The notes: generated from the letters alone by a model not told the origin. A DNA stretch of 64,000 nt from Streptomyces lasiicapitis (GCF_014646335.1 NZ_BMNG01000020.1:62001-126000), one strand, 5' to 3'. Shown: positions 50,386-59,835, numbered from the stretch's first letter. A program made the numbers and translations.

Positions 50386-50874
50386 TCAGTGGCCGTGGGC
50401 CTCGGCGCGCTTGTAGGAGGCCTCGATCTCGGCCTCGGCCTCGGTGCGGCCGACCCAGTTGGCGCCCTCGACGGACTTGCCGGGCTCCAGGTCCTTGTAG
50501 ACCTCGAAGAAGTGCTGGATCTCCAGGCGGTCGAACTCGGACACGTGGTGGATGTCGCGCAGGTGCTCCACGCGCGGGTCCGACGCGGGCACGCACAGCA
50601 GCTTGTCGTCGCCGCCGGCCTCGTCGGTCATCCGGAACATGCCGATCGCGCGGCACTTGATGAGGCAGCCCGGGAAGGTCGGCTCGTCAAGAATGACCAG
50701 TGCGTCCAGCGGGTCGCCGTCCTCGCCGAGGGTGTTCTCGACGAAGCCGTAGTCCGCCGGGTAGCTGGTGGACGTGAAGAGTCGACGGTCCAGACGGATG
50801 CGGCCGGTCTCGTGGTCGACCTCGTACTTGTTCCGCGACCCCTTCGGGATCTCGATGGTGACGTCGAACTCCAC
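50386..50874 (-). CDS. ppa: Inorganic pyrophosphatase
   Basis: This 162-aa family I pyrophosphatase hydrolyses PPi to two phosphates and so drives biosynthetic reactions. It shows IEIPKGSRNKYEVD, the signature YPADYGFVENTLGEDGDPLD (catalytic and Mg-binding Asp residues) and the late KDLEPGK. The GTG at 50874 was chosen over upstream starts because EFDVTIEIPKG is the usual beginning and GGAGGAG lies about 8 nt upstream. Confidence 0.95.
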   Translation of the reverse strand: MEFDVTIEIPKGSRNKYEVDHETGRIRLDRRLFTSTSYPADYGFVENTLGEDGDPLDALVILDEPTFPGCLIKCRAIGMFRMTDEAGGDDKLLCVPASDPRVEHLRDIHHVSEFDRLEIQHFFEVYKDLEPGKSVEGANWVGRTEAEAEIEASYKRAEAHGH

Positions 50875-50959
50875 GGGTGGCTCCTCCATGATCAGCACAT
50901 ACTTCGGGTGGTTAAGTGTCCCTCACGCAGATGTGTGATCGCGAAAGGGGCAGGTCGTC

Positions 50960-52474
50960 GTGGACGAGCGCAAGCCTGGGCAGCAGCTTCGAGAGCTGCT
51001 GCAGCTTCTGAGGCGGCTTGCCGTCAAGCCTCCCGCGAAACTCAGGACCTGGCAGCTCACGGCCGTCTCGGCCGCCGTCGGCCTCGTCGTCGCGGCCGTG
51101 GCGATCGCCGCGGCCGGCCCCTGGGACTCCTCCGGCCAGCGTACGGCCGAGCGGGAGCTGGCGGCTTCCCGGGAAGCCGGGGGTGGCACAGATCACGCCG
51201 GTAGTGAGGGTCACGGACTGCCGGACGTGGCCCCCAGTGCGCCGTCCGTGCTCGCCGGACTCGGCCGCTCCGCCCGCACCGCGCCCGATTCCGGCGGCCC
51301 GCGCCTCGCGGACGTTCTGCGCCCCCTCCTGGCCGACAAGAAGCTCGGCCCCGAGCGGTCGGCGGTGGTCGTGGACGTGGCCACCGGGAAGCGGCTGTAC
51401 GCCAGGGGGTCGGGGCAGGCGCTGACGCCCGCGTCGACCACGAAGATCGCCACGGCGGTCGCGGCCCTCTCGGCCCTCGGCCCCGAGCACCGGCTCACCA
51501 CGAAGACGGTCGTCGAGCCGGACTCCCGCAACGTCGTCCTCGTAGGCGGCGGCGACCCCACGCTGACCGCGCGCGGGGAGGGCCGTTACGTGGCCGACTC
51601 CGCCAGCCTGCGCGAGCTCGCCGACGACACCGCGAAGGCCCTCAAGAAGCGCGGCGCCGACCAGGACGTCTCGCTCTCGTACGACACCTCGCGCTACTCC
51701 GGGCCGCCGCAGCACCCCATCGGCCCCAACGAGAACATCGCGCCCGTCAGTGCCCTGATGGCCGACGAGGGCCGCCTGGACAGCTCCTCGTCGGGGCCCG
51801 CGCCGCGCACCGCCGAGCCCGCGCGGGACGCGGCGCACAACTTCGCCAACCTGCTGCGCGAGCGAGGCATCGGCATCAAGGCCGACCCGGAGTCCGGCCG
51901 GGCGGCCAAGGGCGCCGACGAGCTGGCGCGGACCCAGTCGCCGCCGCTGTCCGCCCTCGTCGAGCGGATGCTGACGCACAGCGACAACGACATCGCCGAG
52001 GCCCTCGCCCGCGAGACGGCGGTCGACGGCGGTGAGCCCGCCAGCTTCAAGGGCGGCTCGAAGGCCGTGCGGGCGCGCCTGGACAAGCTCGGACTGCCCC
52101 TGGACGGGGCCGTGTTCGCCGACGGCAGCGGGCTCGACCGCGACGACCGGCTCACCGCGAAGCTGCTCGCCGCGCTCCTCAAGCGGGCCTCGGGGCCCGG
52201 CCGCCCCGAGCTGCGCTCCGTGGTGACCGGACTGCCCGTGGCGGGCTTCACCGGGACGCTCGTGGACCGCTACCCGGACGCGTCCGTGGGCACCGGCGTC
52301 GTACGCGCCAAGACCGGCACCCTCACCGGCGTCAACAGCCTCGCGGGCACCGTCGTCGACGCCGACGGCCGCCTCCTGGCCTTCGCCTTCATGACGACGG
52401 GAACGACGGATCCCCAGGGCGCCCAGTCCACCCTCGACGCGATGGCGTCCGCCCTGGCGGCCCGGGGGGCCTGA
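50960..52474 (+). CDS. dacB: D-alanyl-D-alanine carboxypeptidase/endopeptidase (PBP4 class C)
   Basis: This 504-aa penicillin-binding protein has a membrane anchor at about 33-53, a linker, and the S13 peptidase fold: SxxK with Ser159/Lys162 (TPASTTKIATA), SxN with Ser341 (THSDNDIAEALA) and KTG with Lys451 (VRAKTGTLTG). It trims or cleaves peptidoglycan peptides outside the membrane. It is divergent from ppa. The GTG start is weakly supported by AAGGGGCAGG upstream. Confidence 0.93.
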   Translation: MDERKPGQQLRELLQLLRRLAVKPPAKLRTWQLTAVSAAVGLVVAAVAIAAAGPWDSSGQRTAERELAASREAGGGTDHAGSEGHGLPDVAPSAPSVLAGLGRSARTAPDSGGPRLADVLRPLLADKKLGPERSAVVVDVATGKRLYARGSGQALTPASTTKIATAVAALSALGPEHRLTTKTVVEPDSRNVVLVGGGDPTLTARGEGRYVADSASLRELADDTAKALKKRGADQDVSLSYDTSRYSGPPQHPIGPNENIAPVSALMADEGRLDSSSSGPAPRTAEPARDAAHNFANLLRERGIGIKADPESGRAAKGADELARTQSPPLSALVERMLTHSDNDIAEALARETAVDGGEPASFKGGSKAVRARLDKLGLPLDGAVFADGSGLDRDDRLTAKLLAALLKRASGPGRPELRSVVTGLPVAGFTGTLVDRYPDASVGTGVVRAKTGTLTGVNSLAGTVVDADGRLLAFAFMTTGTTDPQGAQSTLDAMASALAARGA

Positions 52475-52556
52475 CCGCTCCCGCGAGCCCGGCCTGCCGG
52501 ACCACCGCGCCCCCAACCCCGTACGCGGGCGCGGCCAACCACGTACCGTTGACGGC

Positions 52557-53678
52557 ATGACGAGCCTCGGTGGTGCGGAGATGGTCGACTGGAATCTCGC
52601 GGTGGCGACCGCGACCCGGCTCGTGCGGCCGGGTCCGGAGGTGAGCCGGGACGAGGCCCGCGCGGTCGTCGCGGAGCTGCGCCGGCACGCCAAGTCCTCG
52701 GAGGAGCACGTCCGTTCCTTCACGAAGATGGGCACGGAGGACACGCACGACACCCCCGTCCTCGTCGTGGACCGCGCGGGCTGGGTCCGGGCGAACGTGG
52801 CGGGCTTCAGGGAGGTCCTCAAGCCCCTCCTGGAGAAGATGAAGGACCGCCGCGGCAGCGGCCCCGGCGGCGCCGTGCTCGGCGCGGTCGGCGGCAAGGT
52901 GACGGGCGTCGAACTGGGCATGCTCCTGTCCTTCCTCGCCTCCCGCGTCCTCGGTCAGTACGAGACCTTCGCCCCGGCGACCCGAGAGCTCCCGGCGGGC
53001 GCGAACGGCGGCGGCCGCCTTCTTCTGGTGGCCCCGAACATCGTCCACGTGGAACGCGAACTGGACGTGGACCCGCACGACTTCAGGCTCTGGGTGTGCC
53101 TGCACGAGGAGACGCACCGCACGCAGTTCTCGTCAGTGCCGTGGCTGCGCGACCACCTTGAGGGTGAGATCCAGTCGTTCCTCGGCGAGACCGAGGTCGA
53201 CCCCATGACCGTCCTCGAACGCATTCGCGAGGCGGCCCAGAGCCTGGCGGGCGGCCGCCCCGAGGGCGAGGACGACGACGGCGGCCGCTCCTTCGTGGAG
53301 CTGGTGCAGACGCCCGCCCAGCGCGACATCCTGGCCCGTCTGACCGCGGTGATGTCCCTCCTCGAAGGCCACGCGGACTACGTGATGGACGGCGTCGGCC
53401 CCGACGTCGTGCCGTCCGTCACCGAGATCCGTGAGAAGTTCAAGGAGCGCCGCCAGCGCGGCGCGAGCCGCCTGGACCAGGCGCTGCGCAAACTGCTCGG
53501 CCTGGACGCCAAGCTGCGGCAGTACAAGGACGGCGAGCGGTTCGTACGGGCGGTCGTGGAGGAGGTCGGCATGGACGGCTTCAACCGCGTGTGGACCTCT
53601 CCGAACACGCTTCCCACCAAGGCGGAGATCGCCAAACCAGCGGACTGGGTCGCGCGGGTGCACCGTAAGGCAGACTGA
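52557..53678 (+). CDS. Zinc-dependent metalloprotease-like protein (DUF2342 family)
   Basis: This 373-aa protein of the DUF2342 / F420-biosynthesis-associated family has an HEETH zinc motif (His183-His187, LWVCLHEETHRTQFS) and a downstream Glu in LLEGHADYVMDGVG that would be the third ligand. No signal peptide is seen. The family is conserved beside tilS and hpt in actinobacteria, but its substrate is unknown. Confidence 0.88.
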   Translation: MTSLGGAEMVDWNLAVATATRLVRPGPEVSRDEARAVVAELRRHAKSSEEHVRSFTKMGTEDTHDTPVLVVDRAGWVRANVAGFREVLKPLLEKMKDRRGSGPGGAVLGAVGGKVTGVELGMLLSFLASRVLGQYETFAPATRELPAGANGGGRLLLVAPNIVHVERELDVDPHDFRLWVCLHEETHRTQFSSVPWLRDHLEGEIQSFLGETEVDPMTVLERIREAAQSLAGGRPEGEDDDGGRSFVELVQTPAQRDILARLTAVMSLLEGHADYVMDGVGPDVVPSVTEIREKFKERRQRGASRLDQALRKLLGLDAKLRQYKDGERFVRAVVEEVGMDGFNRVWTSPNTLPTKAEIAKPADWVARVHRKAD

Positions 53679-53854
53679 GCGAACAGATGCGGCCGACGGC
53701 AGGAGAACGCCCCCGCAATCACCCGTCCGAGGGACCGTGAGCCATGGGTAGGCGTGCAATGCTCGGGTAACGGCTCGGTTCTGTCACCATCGACACACTC
53801 TGAGTGACTGATCCGAGGCTCACCCCCCGAACTTCATGAAGGGAACCAACCGGA

Positions 53855-55021
53855 ATGGGTCCCCATCCTGCGGTCGCGGCGATACGCCTGGCGGTCCGCC
53901 GCGTTCTTCACGACGTACTGACCGACGTGGCCACCCGGCGCGAGCTCCCCCCGCCGCACGCCCCCCACGCTCCCCTCGCACCCCTCGCACCTCTCCCTCC
54001 TGCTCAAGCCCCCCACACCCTGGGCGCCCCCCGCACCCCGGGCATCCCGCGTACCCCGGACGCCCCGCGCACTCCGGGCACCCCGGATTTCGCACACGAG
54101 CCGTCGCCGACGCCGCTCGTGCTCGTGGCGTGCTCCGGCGGCGCCGACTCCATGGCGCTCGCCTCCGCACTCGCCTTCGAAGCCCCCAAGCTCGGCATCC
54201 GCGCCGGCGCCGTGACCGTCGACCACGGCCTGCAGCCCGGCTCCGAACTGCGCGCCGCCGAGGTCGTCGCCCGCATGACCGCGCTCGGCCTCGACCCCAT
54301 CGAGTCCCTGGTGGTGCACGTCGGCCGTGACGGCGGCCCCGAGGCGGCCGCCCGCGACGCGAGGTACGCCGCCCTCGACGCGGCGGCCGACCGCCACGGC
54401 GCCGCCGCCGTCCTGCTCGGCCACACCCGCGACGACCAGGCCGAGACGGTGCTCCTCGGCCTCGCGCGCGGCTCCGGCATCCGCTCGCTGTCGGGCATGG
54501 CCGCGGTCTCGGGGGCCGGCGGCCGTTACCGACGCCCGTTCCTGCACCTGGACCGCCAGACCGCCCGCAAGGCCTGCATGGTCCAGTCCCTGCCGGTCTG
54601 GGACGACCCGCACAACGCGGACCCGGCCTACACCCGTTCGCGGCTGCGGCACGAAGGCCTGCCCGCCCTGGAGAAGGCGCTCGGCAAGGGAGTCGTGGAA
54701 GCCCTCGCGCGCACCGCGCAGCTCTCCCGCGACGACGCCGACGCACTGGACGCGTGGGCCGCCCAGGCCGAGGCCTCCGTGCGGGACGCCAAAGGGCTCC
54801 TGGAGTGCGCCAAGCTGTTCGCGCTGCCGCCCGCGGTGCGCCGCCGCATCGTGCGCCGCGCGGCCATCGAGGCGGGCGCCCCGGCCGGCGCGCTGTTCGC
54901 CCGGCACATCGAAGAGGTGGACCGGCTGATCACCGGCTGGCGCGGCCAGGGGGCCATCAACCTCCCGGGCAAAGTCGTCGCACAGCGGCAGGGTGGCAGA
55001 CTGGTCATCCGGCAAGGCTGA
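53855..55021 (+). CDS. tilS: tRNA(Ile)-lysidine synthetase
   Basis: This 388-aa enzyme converts C34 of the tRNA(Ile) CAU anticodon to lysidine, an essential step for AUA decoding. It has the PP-loop CSGGADS (94-99), AVTVDHGLQPGS, LLGHTRDDQAETVLLGLARG and RRPFLHLDR. Between the first helix and the PP-loop (residues 31-85) is a Pro/Ala/Thr insertion with PRTPG-type repeats, unusual for the enzyme. ATG 53855 with GAAGGGA upstream. Confidence 0.93.
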   Translation: MGPHPAVAAIRLAVRRVLHDVLTDVATRRELPPPHAPHAPLAPLAPLPPAQAPHTLGAPRTPGIPRTPDAPRTPGTPDFAHEPSPTPLVLVACSGGADSMALASALAFEAPKLGIRAGAVTVDHGLQPGSELRAAEVVARMTALGLDPIESLVVHVGRDGGPEAAARDARYAALDAAADRHGAAAVLLGHTRDDQAETVLLGLARGSGIRSLSGMAAVSGAGGRYRRPFLHLDRQTARKACMVQSLPVWDDPHNADPAYTRSRLRHEGLPALEKALGKGVVEALARTAQLSRDDADALDAWAAQAEASVRDAKGLLECAKLFALPPAVRRRIVRRAAIEAGAPAGALFARHIEEVDRLITGWRGQGAINLPGKVVAQRQGGRLVIRQG

Positions 55022-55048
55022 CGCGGGAGCGCTTTTCCCGACCGGCCG

Positions 55049-55627
55049 GTGGGACGACCGAAAGTGATACGGGTGGACGCGAAAGACATGGGCACCGACC
55101 TTCAGTCGGTGCTCATCACCAAGGAAGAGATCGACGCGAAGCTGGCAGAGCTGGCCGCGAAGATCGACGCGGAGTACGCGGGCAAGGACCTCCTGATCGT
55201 CGGCGTGCTCAAGGGCGCGGTGATGGTCATGGCGGACCTGGCGCGCGCGCTGTCCACGCCGCTCACGATGGACTGGATGGCGGTGTCCTCCTACGGCGCC
55301 GGTACGCAGTCCTCCGGCGTGGTCCGCATCCTCAAGGACCTCGACACCGACATCAAGGGGCGGCACGTCCTGATCGTCGAGGACATCATCGACTCCGGTC
55401 TGACGCTGTCCTGGCTGCTCTCCAACCTCGGCTCGCGCGAGCCCGCCTCGCTGAAGGTGTGCACGCTCCTTCGCAAGCCCGAGGCGGCCAAGGTCGCGAT
55501 CGACGTGGAGTGGGTCGGCTTCGACATTCCGAACGAGTTCGTCGTCGGGTACGGCCTGGACTACGCGGAGAAGTACCGCAACCTCCCGTTCGTCGGCACG
55601 TTGGCTCCGCACGTGTACGGCGGCTGA
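55049..55627 (+). CDS. hpt: Hypoxanthine(-guanine) phosphoribosyltransferase
   Basis: This 192-aa purine salvage enzyme has the PRPP-binding motif VLIVEDIIDSGLTLSWLL, the flexible loop SSYGAG and VGVLKGAVMVMADLARAL. It converts hypoxanthine or guanine to IMP or GMP. The start is uncertain: GTG at 55049 (used here), 55064 or 55073 are all possible and none has a strong ribosome binding site. It follows tilS closely. Confidence 0.92.
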   Translation: MGRPKVIRVDAKDMGTDLQSVLITKEEIDAKLAELAAKIDAEYAGKDLLIVGVLKGAVMVMADLARALSTPLTMDWMAVSSYGAGTQSSGVVRILKDLDTDIKGRHVLIVEDIIDSGLTLSWLLSNLGSREPASLKVCTLLRKPEAAKVAIDVEWVGFDIPNEFVVGYGLDYAEKYRNLPFVGTLAPHVYGG

Positions 55628-55760
55628 CAGCCCGGGAACCCTCAGCCGCTTCCCGCCGTTGGAGCATGCGAAGGCGGGTTTGCCAGCCGTCCCGTGCGGC
55701 TTCGGGTGACAATGCTGGGGTACCGTCCGAAGAACAGTCTTTATCAAACTCACTATGGCA

Positions 55761-55790
55761 GGAGGTACGGAGCGACATTCGCTCCGTGGG
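55761..55790 (+). promoter_or_regulatory. GGAGG plus hairpin before the ftsH start
   Basis: GGAGG (55761-55765) is 25 bases before the ATG at 55791, too far for normal initiation. Between them ACGGAGCG-ACATT-CGCTCCGT (55767-55787) forms a perfect 8-bp hairpin. If folded, it brings GGAGG within about five bases of the ATG. Confidence 0.6.
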
Positions 55791-57854
55791 ATGGACGTGA
55801 AGCGATACTTCCGTGGGCCAGTCATGTGGATCGTTCTGGCCGTCCTTGCCGTGGTCGTGTTGATGCAGGTCGTCGGTTCGTCCGGCGGCCACAAGACGGT
55901 GGACACCGGCCAGGTGGTGCAGGCCATCAACGACAACAAGGTCGAGTCGGCCAAGCTCACCACCGGTGACGATCACACCATCAAGGTCGAGCTCAAGGAC
56001 GGCCAGAAGGTCAAGGGCAGCAGCAAGATCCAGGCCAGCTACATCGGCGACCAGGGCGTGGAGATCGCCAAGTCGCTGCAGGCCAAGTACGAGGACAAGC
56101 AGATCCCGGACGGTTACACCGTCTCCCCGTCGAAGCAGAACCCCTTCGTCGGCATCCTGCTGTCCCTCCTTCCCTTCGTTCTCATCGTCGTCGTCTTCCT
56201 GTTCCTGATGAATCAGATGCAGGGCGGCGGCAGCCGCGTCATGCAGTTCGGCAAGTCCAAGGCGAAGCTCATCACCAAGGACACCCCGAAGACGACCTTC
56301 AGCGACGTCGCGGGTTCCGACGAAGCGGTCGAGGAACTCCACGAGATCAAGGAGTTCCTCCAGGAGCCGGCGAAGTTCCAGGCCGTCGGCGCCAAGATCC
56401 CCAAGGGCGTGCTGCTTTACGGCCCGCCCGGCACCGGCAAGACGCTCCTCGCGCGCGCCGTCGCGGGTGAGGCGGGCGTCCCGTTCTACTCGATCTCGGG
56501 TTCCGACTTCGTCGAGATGTTCGTCGGTGTCGGTGCCTCCCGAGTGCGCGACCTCTTCGAGCAGGCCAAGGCGAACGCCCCGGCGATCGTCTTCGTCGAC
56601 GAGATCGACGCCGTCGGCCGTCACCGCGGTGCCGGTCTGGGCGGCGGTCACGACGAGCGCGAGCAGACGCTCAACCAGCTGCTCGTCGAGATGGACGGCT
56701 TCGACGTGAAGGGCGGCGTCATCCTGATCGCCGCCACGAACCGCCCCGACATCCTGGACCCGGCTCTCCTGCGTCCCGGCCGCTTCGACCGCCAGATCGC
56801 GGTCGACCGTCCGGACATGCTGGGCCGTCTGGAGATCCTCAAGGTTCACCAGAAGGGCAAGCCGGTCGCCCCGGACGTCGACCTGGGCGCCGTCGCGCGG
56901 CGCACGCCGGGCTTCACCGGCGCGGACCTGAGCAACGTCCTCAACGAGGCCGCCCTGCTCACCGCCCGCAGCAACCAGAAGCTGATCGACAATCACATGC
57001 TGGACGAGGCCATCGACCGCGTCGTGGCGGGCCCGCAGAAGCGGACCCGGATCATGTCCGACAAGGAGAAGAAGATCACCGCGTACCACGAGGGCGGACA
57101 CGCCCTGGTCGCGGCGGCGTCTCCGAACGCGGACCCGGTCCACAAGATCACGATCCTGTCGCGCGGCCGCGCCCTCGGCTACACCATGGTCCTCCCGGAC
57201 GAGGACAAGTACTCGACCACGCGCAACGAAATGCTCGACCAGCTGGCGTACATGCTGGGCGGGCGCGCGGCCGAGGAACTCGTCTTCCACGACCCGACCA
57301 CCGGTGCCGCCAACGACATCGAGAAGGCCACGGCCACCGCCCGCGCGATGGTCACGCAGTACGGCATGACCGAGCGTCTGGGTGCGATCAAGTTCGGCGG
57401 CGACAACACCGAGCCGTTCCTCGGGCGCGAGATGGCGCACCAGCGGGACTACTCGGAAGAGGTCGCGGCGCTGGTCGACGAAGAGGTCAAGAAGCTCATC
57501 GAGACCGCGCACAACGAAGCGTGGGAGATCCTCGTCGAGAACCGAGACGTCCTCGACAACCTGGTCCTCCAGCTGCTCGAAAGGGAGACGCTCGGCAAGG
57601 AGGAGATCGCTGAGGTCTTCGCCCCGATCGTCAAGCGCCCGGCACGCCCGGCCTGGACGGGCTCCACACGGCGTACGCCGTCGACGCGCCCGCCGGTGCT
57701 CTCCCCGAAGGAGCTGTCGCTGACGAACGGCGCGAACGGCGCCACCCCCGCGGTGACCGCCGGCGCGACCGGCACGACGAGCACAACGAGCACGACCGGT
57801 ACGGGTGAGACGAAGGGTCTCGAGGTGGCCCCGGAGGACCGCCCCGAGAGCTGA
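55791..57854 (+). CDS. ftsH: ATP-dependent zinc metalloprotease FtsH
   Basis: This 687-aa protease has two membrane helices (about 11-28 and 120-140) around an external domain. AAA modules follow: Walker A GPPGTGKT (Lys217), Walker B IVFVDEIDAVG and SRH ATNRPDILDPALLRPGRFDR (in part). The M41 peptidase has HEGGH (433-437). It degrades misfolded membrane and regulatory proteins. The C-terminal 60 residues are a Thr/Gly/Pro tail. I chose ATG 55791 because MDVKRYFRGPVMW is the conserved start; ATG 55755 would add 12 residues. A classic terminator follows. Confidence 0.95.
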   Translation: MDVKRYFRGPVMWIVLAVLAVVVLMQVVGSSGGHKTVDTGQVVQAINDNKVESAKLTTGDDHTIKVELKDGQKVKGSSKIQASYIGDQGVEIAKSLQAKYEDKQIPDGYTVSPSKQNPFVGILLSLLPFVLIVVVFLFLMNQMQGGGSRVMQFGKSKAKLITKDTPKTTFSDVAGSDEAVEELHEIKEFLQEPAKFQAVGAKIPKGVLLYGPPGTGKTLLARAVAGEAGVPFYSISGSDFVEMFVGVGASRVRDLFEQAKANAPAIVFVDEIDAVGRHRGAGLGGGHDEREQTLNQLLVEMDGFDVKGGVILIAATNRPDILDPALLRPGRFDRQIAVDRPDMLGRLEILKVHQKGKPVAPDVDLGAVARRTPGFTGADLSNVLNEAALLTARSNQKLIDNHMLDEAIDRVVAGPQKRTRIMSDKEKKITAYHEGGHALVAAASPNADPVHKITILSRGRALGYTMVLPDEDKYSTTRNEMLDQLAYMLGGRAAEELVFHDPTTGAANDIEKATATARAMVTQYGMTERLGAIKFGGDNTEPFLGREMAHQRDYSEEVAALVDEEVKKLIETAHNEAWEILVENRDVLDNLVLQLLERETLGKEEIAEVFAPIVKRPARPAWTGSTRRTPSTRPPVLSPKELSLTNGANGATPAVTAGATGTTSTTSTTGTGETKGLEVAPEDRPES

Positions 57855-57896
57855 GCCACACCCCGTCCCGGGCGTCTCACCAGGCCCGGAATGGAT

Positions 57897-57938
57897 GCCG
57901 CGCCCCCCAGGTTCTAGCCTGGGGGGCGCGGCTCTTTT
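57897..57938 (+). terminator. Rho-independent terminator after ftsH
   Basis: A perfect 15-bp stem (57897-57911 and 57918-57932) with loop TTCTAG is followed by TCTTTT. This separates ftsH from folE, although the two genes are only 124 bp apart. Confidence 0.92.
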
Positions 57939-57978
57939 CGGCCGTCCGCACGACACAGGAACCAGGAACGAGGCACAG

Positions 57979-58584
57979 ATGACCGACCCCGTGACGCTGG
58001 ACGGCGAGGGCTCGATCGGCGAGTTCGACGAGAAGCGGGCCGAGCAAGCCGTTCGGGAGCTCCTGATCGCGGTCGGCGAGGACCCGGACCGTGAGGGCCT
58101 CAGGGAGACACCCGGGCGGGTGGCGCGCGCCTACCGGGAGATATTCGCCGGGCTTTGGCAGAAGCCCGAGGACGTGCTCACCACGACGTTCGACCTGGGT
58201 CACGACGAGATGGTCCTGGTCAAGGACATCGAGGTCATGAGCTCCTGCGAGCACCACCTGGTGCCCTTCGTCGGTGTCGCCCACGTCGGGTACATCCCGT
58301 CCCACGACGGCAAGATCACCGGCCTGTCGAAGCTCGCCCGGCTCGTGGACGTCTACGCCCGCCGGCCGCAGGTCCAGGAGCGGCTGACCACGCAGATCGC
58401 GGACTCCCTGATGGAGATCCTGGAGCCGCGCGGCGTCATCGTCGTCGTCGAGTGCGAGCACATGTGCATGACGATGCGGGGCGTGCGCAAGCCCGGTGCG
58501 AAGACGATCACCTCTGCGGTGCGGGGGCAGTTGCGGGCTCCGGCCACCCGGAACGAGGCGATGAGCCTCATCATGGCGCGTTGA
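57979..58584 (+). CDS. folE: GTP cyclohydrolase I
   Basis: This 201-aa enzyme opens GTP to 7,8-dihydroneopterin triphosphate, the first step of folate synthesis. It has the zinc ligands Cys90 (SSCEHHLVPF) and the CEHMCM segment, ITGLSKLARLVDVYARRPQV (in part) and RGVRKPGAKT. ATG 57979 is preceded by GAGGCAC. The genes for the later steps (folB, folK, folP) lie nearby on the other strand. Confidence 0.96.
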   Translation: MTDPVTLDGEGSIGEFDEKRAEQAVRELLIAVGEDPDREGLRETPGRVARAYREIFAGLWQKPEDVLTTTFDLGHDEMVLVKDIEVMSSCEHHLVPFVGVAHVGYIPSHDGKITGLSKLARLVDVYARRPQVQERLTTQIADSLMEILEPRGVIVVVECEHMCMTMRGVRKPGAKTITSAVRGQLRAPATRNEAMSLIMAR

Positions 58585-58619
58585 CGTTCACACAGGGAGC
58601 CTCAGCCGAACTCAGGGGC

Positions 58620-58645
58620 GCCCCGGCCCGGTCGATGGCCGGGGC
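58620..58645. terminator. Bidirectional hairpin between folE and the DUF3180 gene
   Basis: GCCCCGGCC and GGCCGGGGC (58620-58628, 58637-58645) form a 9-bp GC stem with an 8-nt loop between the convergent stops. Confidence 0.7.
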
Positions 58646-58648
58646 CGC

Positions 58649-59137
58649 TCACGCCGCGGGTGCCGTCCCGCCGTGTTCGTCGTCGCTGTCCTCCGGGAGC
58701 CTGCACACCCGCTCCAGGAAGAACGCCGCCGCTATCACGCCGATGCCGGCGAGGACCGAGAAGCCCGCGTAGTACGCCTGGTCGCGGCGGGCGGGGATGT
58801 CCAGGAACTCCAGCATGAACACGCCCACGCCGCCGTACATCCCGCAGACGAGGGCCGCGACCAGCGCGCTGGCCTGGCCGAAGACGACCGCGCGGGCCGC
58901 CATCAGCGGCTCCACGCCCTTCGCCCCGGGCCGCCGCTCGCGCTGGGCGCGCAGCCGCGCCCGCAGCGAGATGGCCGTGGCGAGCAGGACCACCGCGATC
59001 AGGGCGAGGACGATGGGCGCGGCCAGCGGCACGCGCGGCAGCGTGTCCACGGAGTCCCACAGCCGGGCCCCCGCCCAGGACAGCACTCCGGCGACGGCGA
59101 AGAGGCCTGCCAGCACCCTCACGCGCAGTTGCTTCAT
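58649..59137 (-). CDS. DUF3180 membrane protein
   Basis: This 162-aa protein has four predicted helices (about 7-27, 38-57, 82-105, 118-142) and polar ends, the DUF3180 pattern. The family is restricted to actinobacteria, is regularly encoded after folK, and has no known function. The ATG at 59137 starts MKQLRVRVLAGLF. Confidence 0.88.
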   Translation of the reverse strand: MKQLRVRVLAGLFAVAGVLSWAGARLWDSVDTLPRVPLAAPIVLALIAVVLLATAISLRARLRAQRERRPGAKGVEPLMAARAVVFGQASALVAALVCGMYGGVGVFMLEFLDIPARRDQAYYAGFSVLAGIGVIAAAFFLERVCRLPEDSDDEHGGTAPAA

Positions 59138-59238
59138 TCCGGAGGTCGCCCCTTATGGTCCTGTCCGTGCTTGCCGGCTTGCTGTGCGGGTCCGTGGCCT
59201 GCCGCGGCCCGCTGTGTGGTCCCTGTGGACCCTAACGA

Positions 59239-59835
59239 TTACTCGGGCAGCCGGAGTTCCAGGTCGGCGCGTGGCGCGACGCCGTCGCGGCCGACGTCGG
59301 CGAGCAGGTCCGCGACCGGCCCGCGGCCCGCGAGCCGTGCCTCCGGGTCGACGTCGTGCCACGGCGCGAGCACGAAGGCCCGCTCGTGTGCCCGGGGGTG
59401 GGGGAGGGTGAGGACCGGGTCGTCGGACACCACGTCGGCGTACGCCACGATGTCCACGTCGATCGTGCGCGGGCCCCAGCGCTCGTCACGGACCCGGTCG
59501 AAGGCCTCCTCGACCGCGTGCGCCCGCTCCAGGAGCGAGGACGGGGGGAGGGTGGTCTTCACGACCACGACGGCGTTGAAGTACGACGGCTGGGAGCCGG
59601 GCTCGACGCCCCAGGGCTCCGTCTCGTACACCGGAGAGACCGCCTTGACCCGCAGGCCGGGGGTGTCCTCCAGGGCGTCGATGGCGCCCTGGAGGGTCTC
59701 CAGGCGGTTGCCCAGGTTCGAGCCGAGGGAGATCACGGCGCGCTGGGGGTTGGAGAGCGTCGTGTCGGCGGCGTCCACCTGCTCCACGACGGACGTGGGG
59801 ACCGGCTGGACGGTGGGGTCGCTGTGGGGGGTCAT
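59239..59835 (-). CDS. folK: 2-amino-4-hydroxy-6-hydroxymethyldihydropteridine pyrophosphokinase (HPPK)
   Basis: This 198-aa kinase transfers pyrophosphate from ATP to hydroxymethyldihydropterin. It shows SLGSNLGNRLETL, VSPVYETEPWGVE, YFNAVVVVKT, the Mg-binding RTIDVDIVAY and LPHPRAHERAFVL. The first 30 residues are an extension before the conserved start. Its ATG overlaps the folB stop (ATGA), so the two are translated in tandem. Confidence 0.95.
   Translation of the reverse strand: MTPHSDPTVQPVPTSVVEQVDAADTTLSNPQRAVISLGSNLGNRLETLQGAIDALEDTPGLRVKAVSPVYETEPWGVEPGSQPSYFNAVVVVKTTLPPSSLLERAHAVEEAFDRVRDERWGPRTIDVDIVAYADVVSDDPVLTLPHPRAHERAFVLAPWHDVDPEARLAGRGPVADLLADVGRDGVAPRADLELRLPE

Noticed and set aside
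53990..54105. Short repeated units in tilS as a CRISPR-like array
   Set aside because: Units are in frame, code PRTPG repeats and have no spacers.
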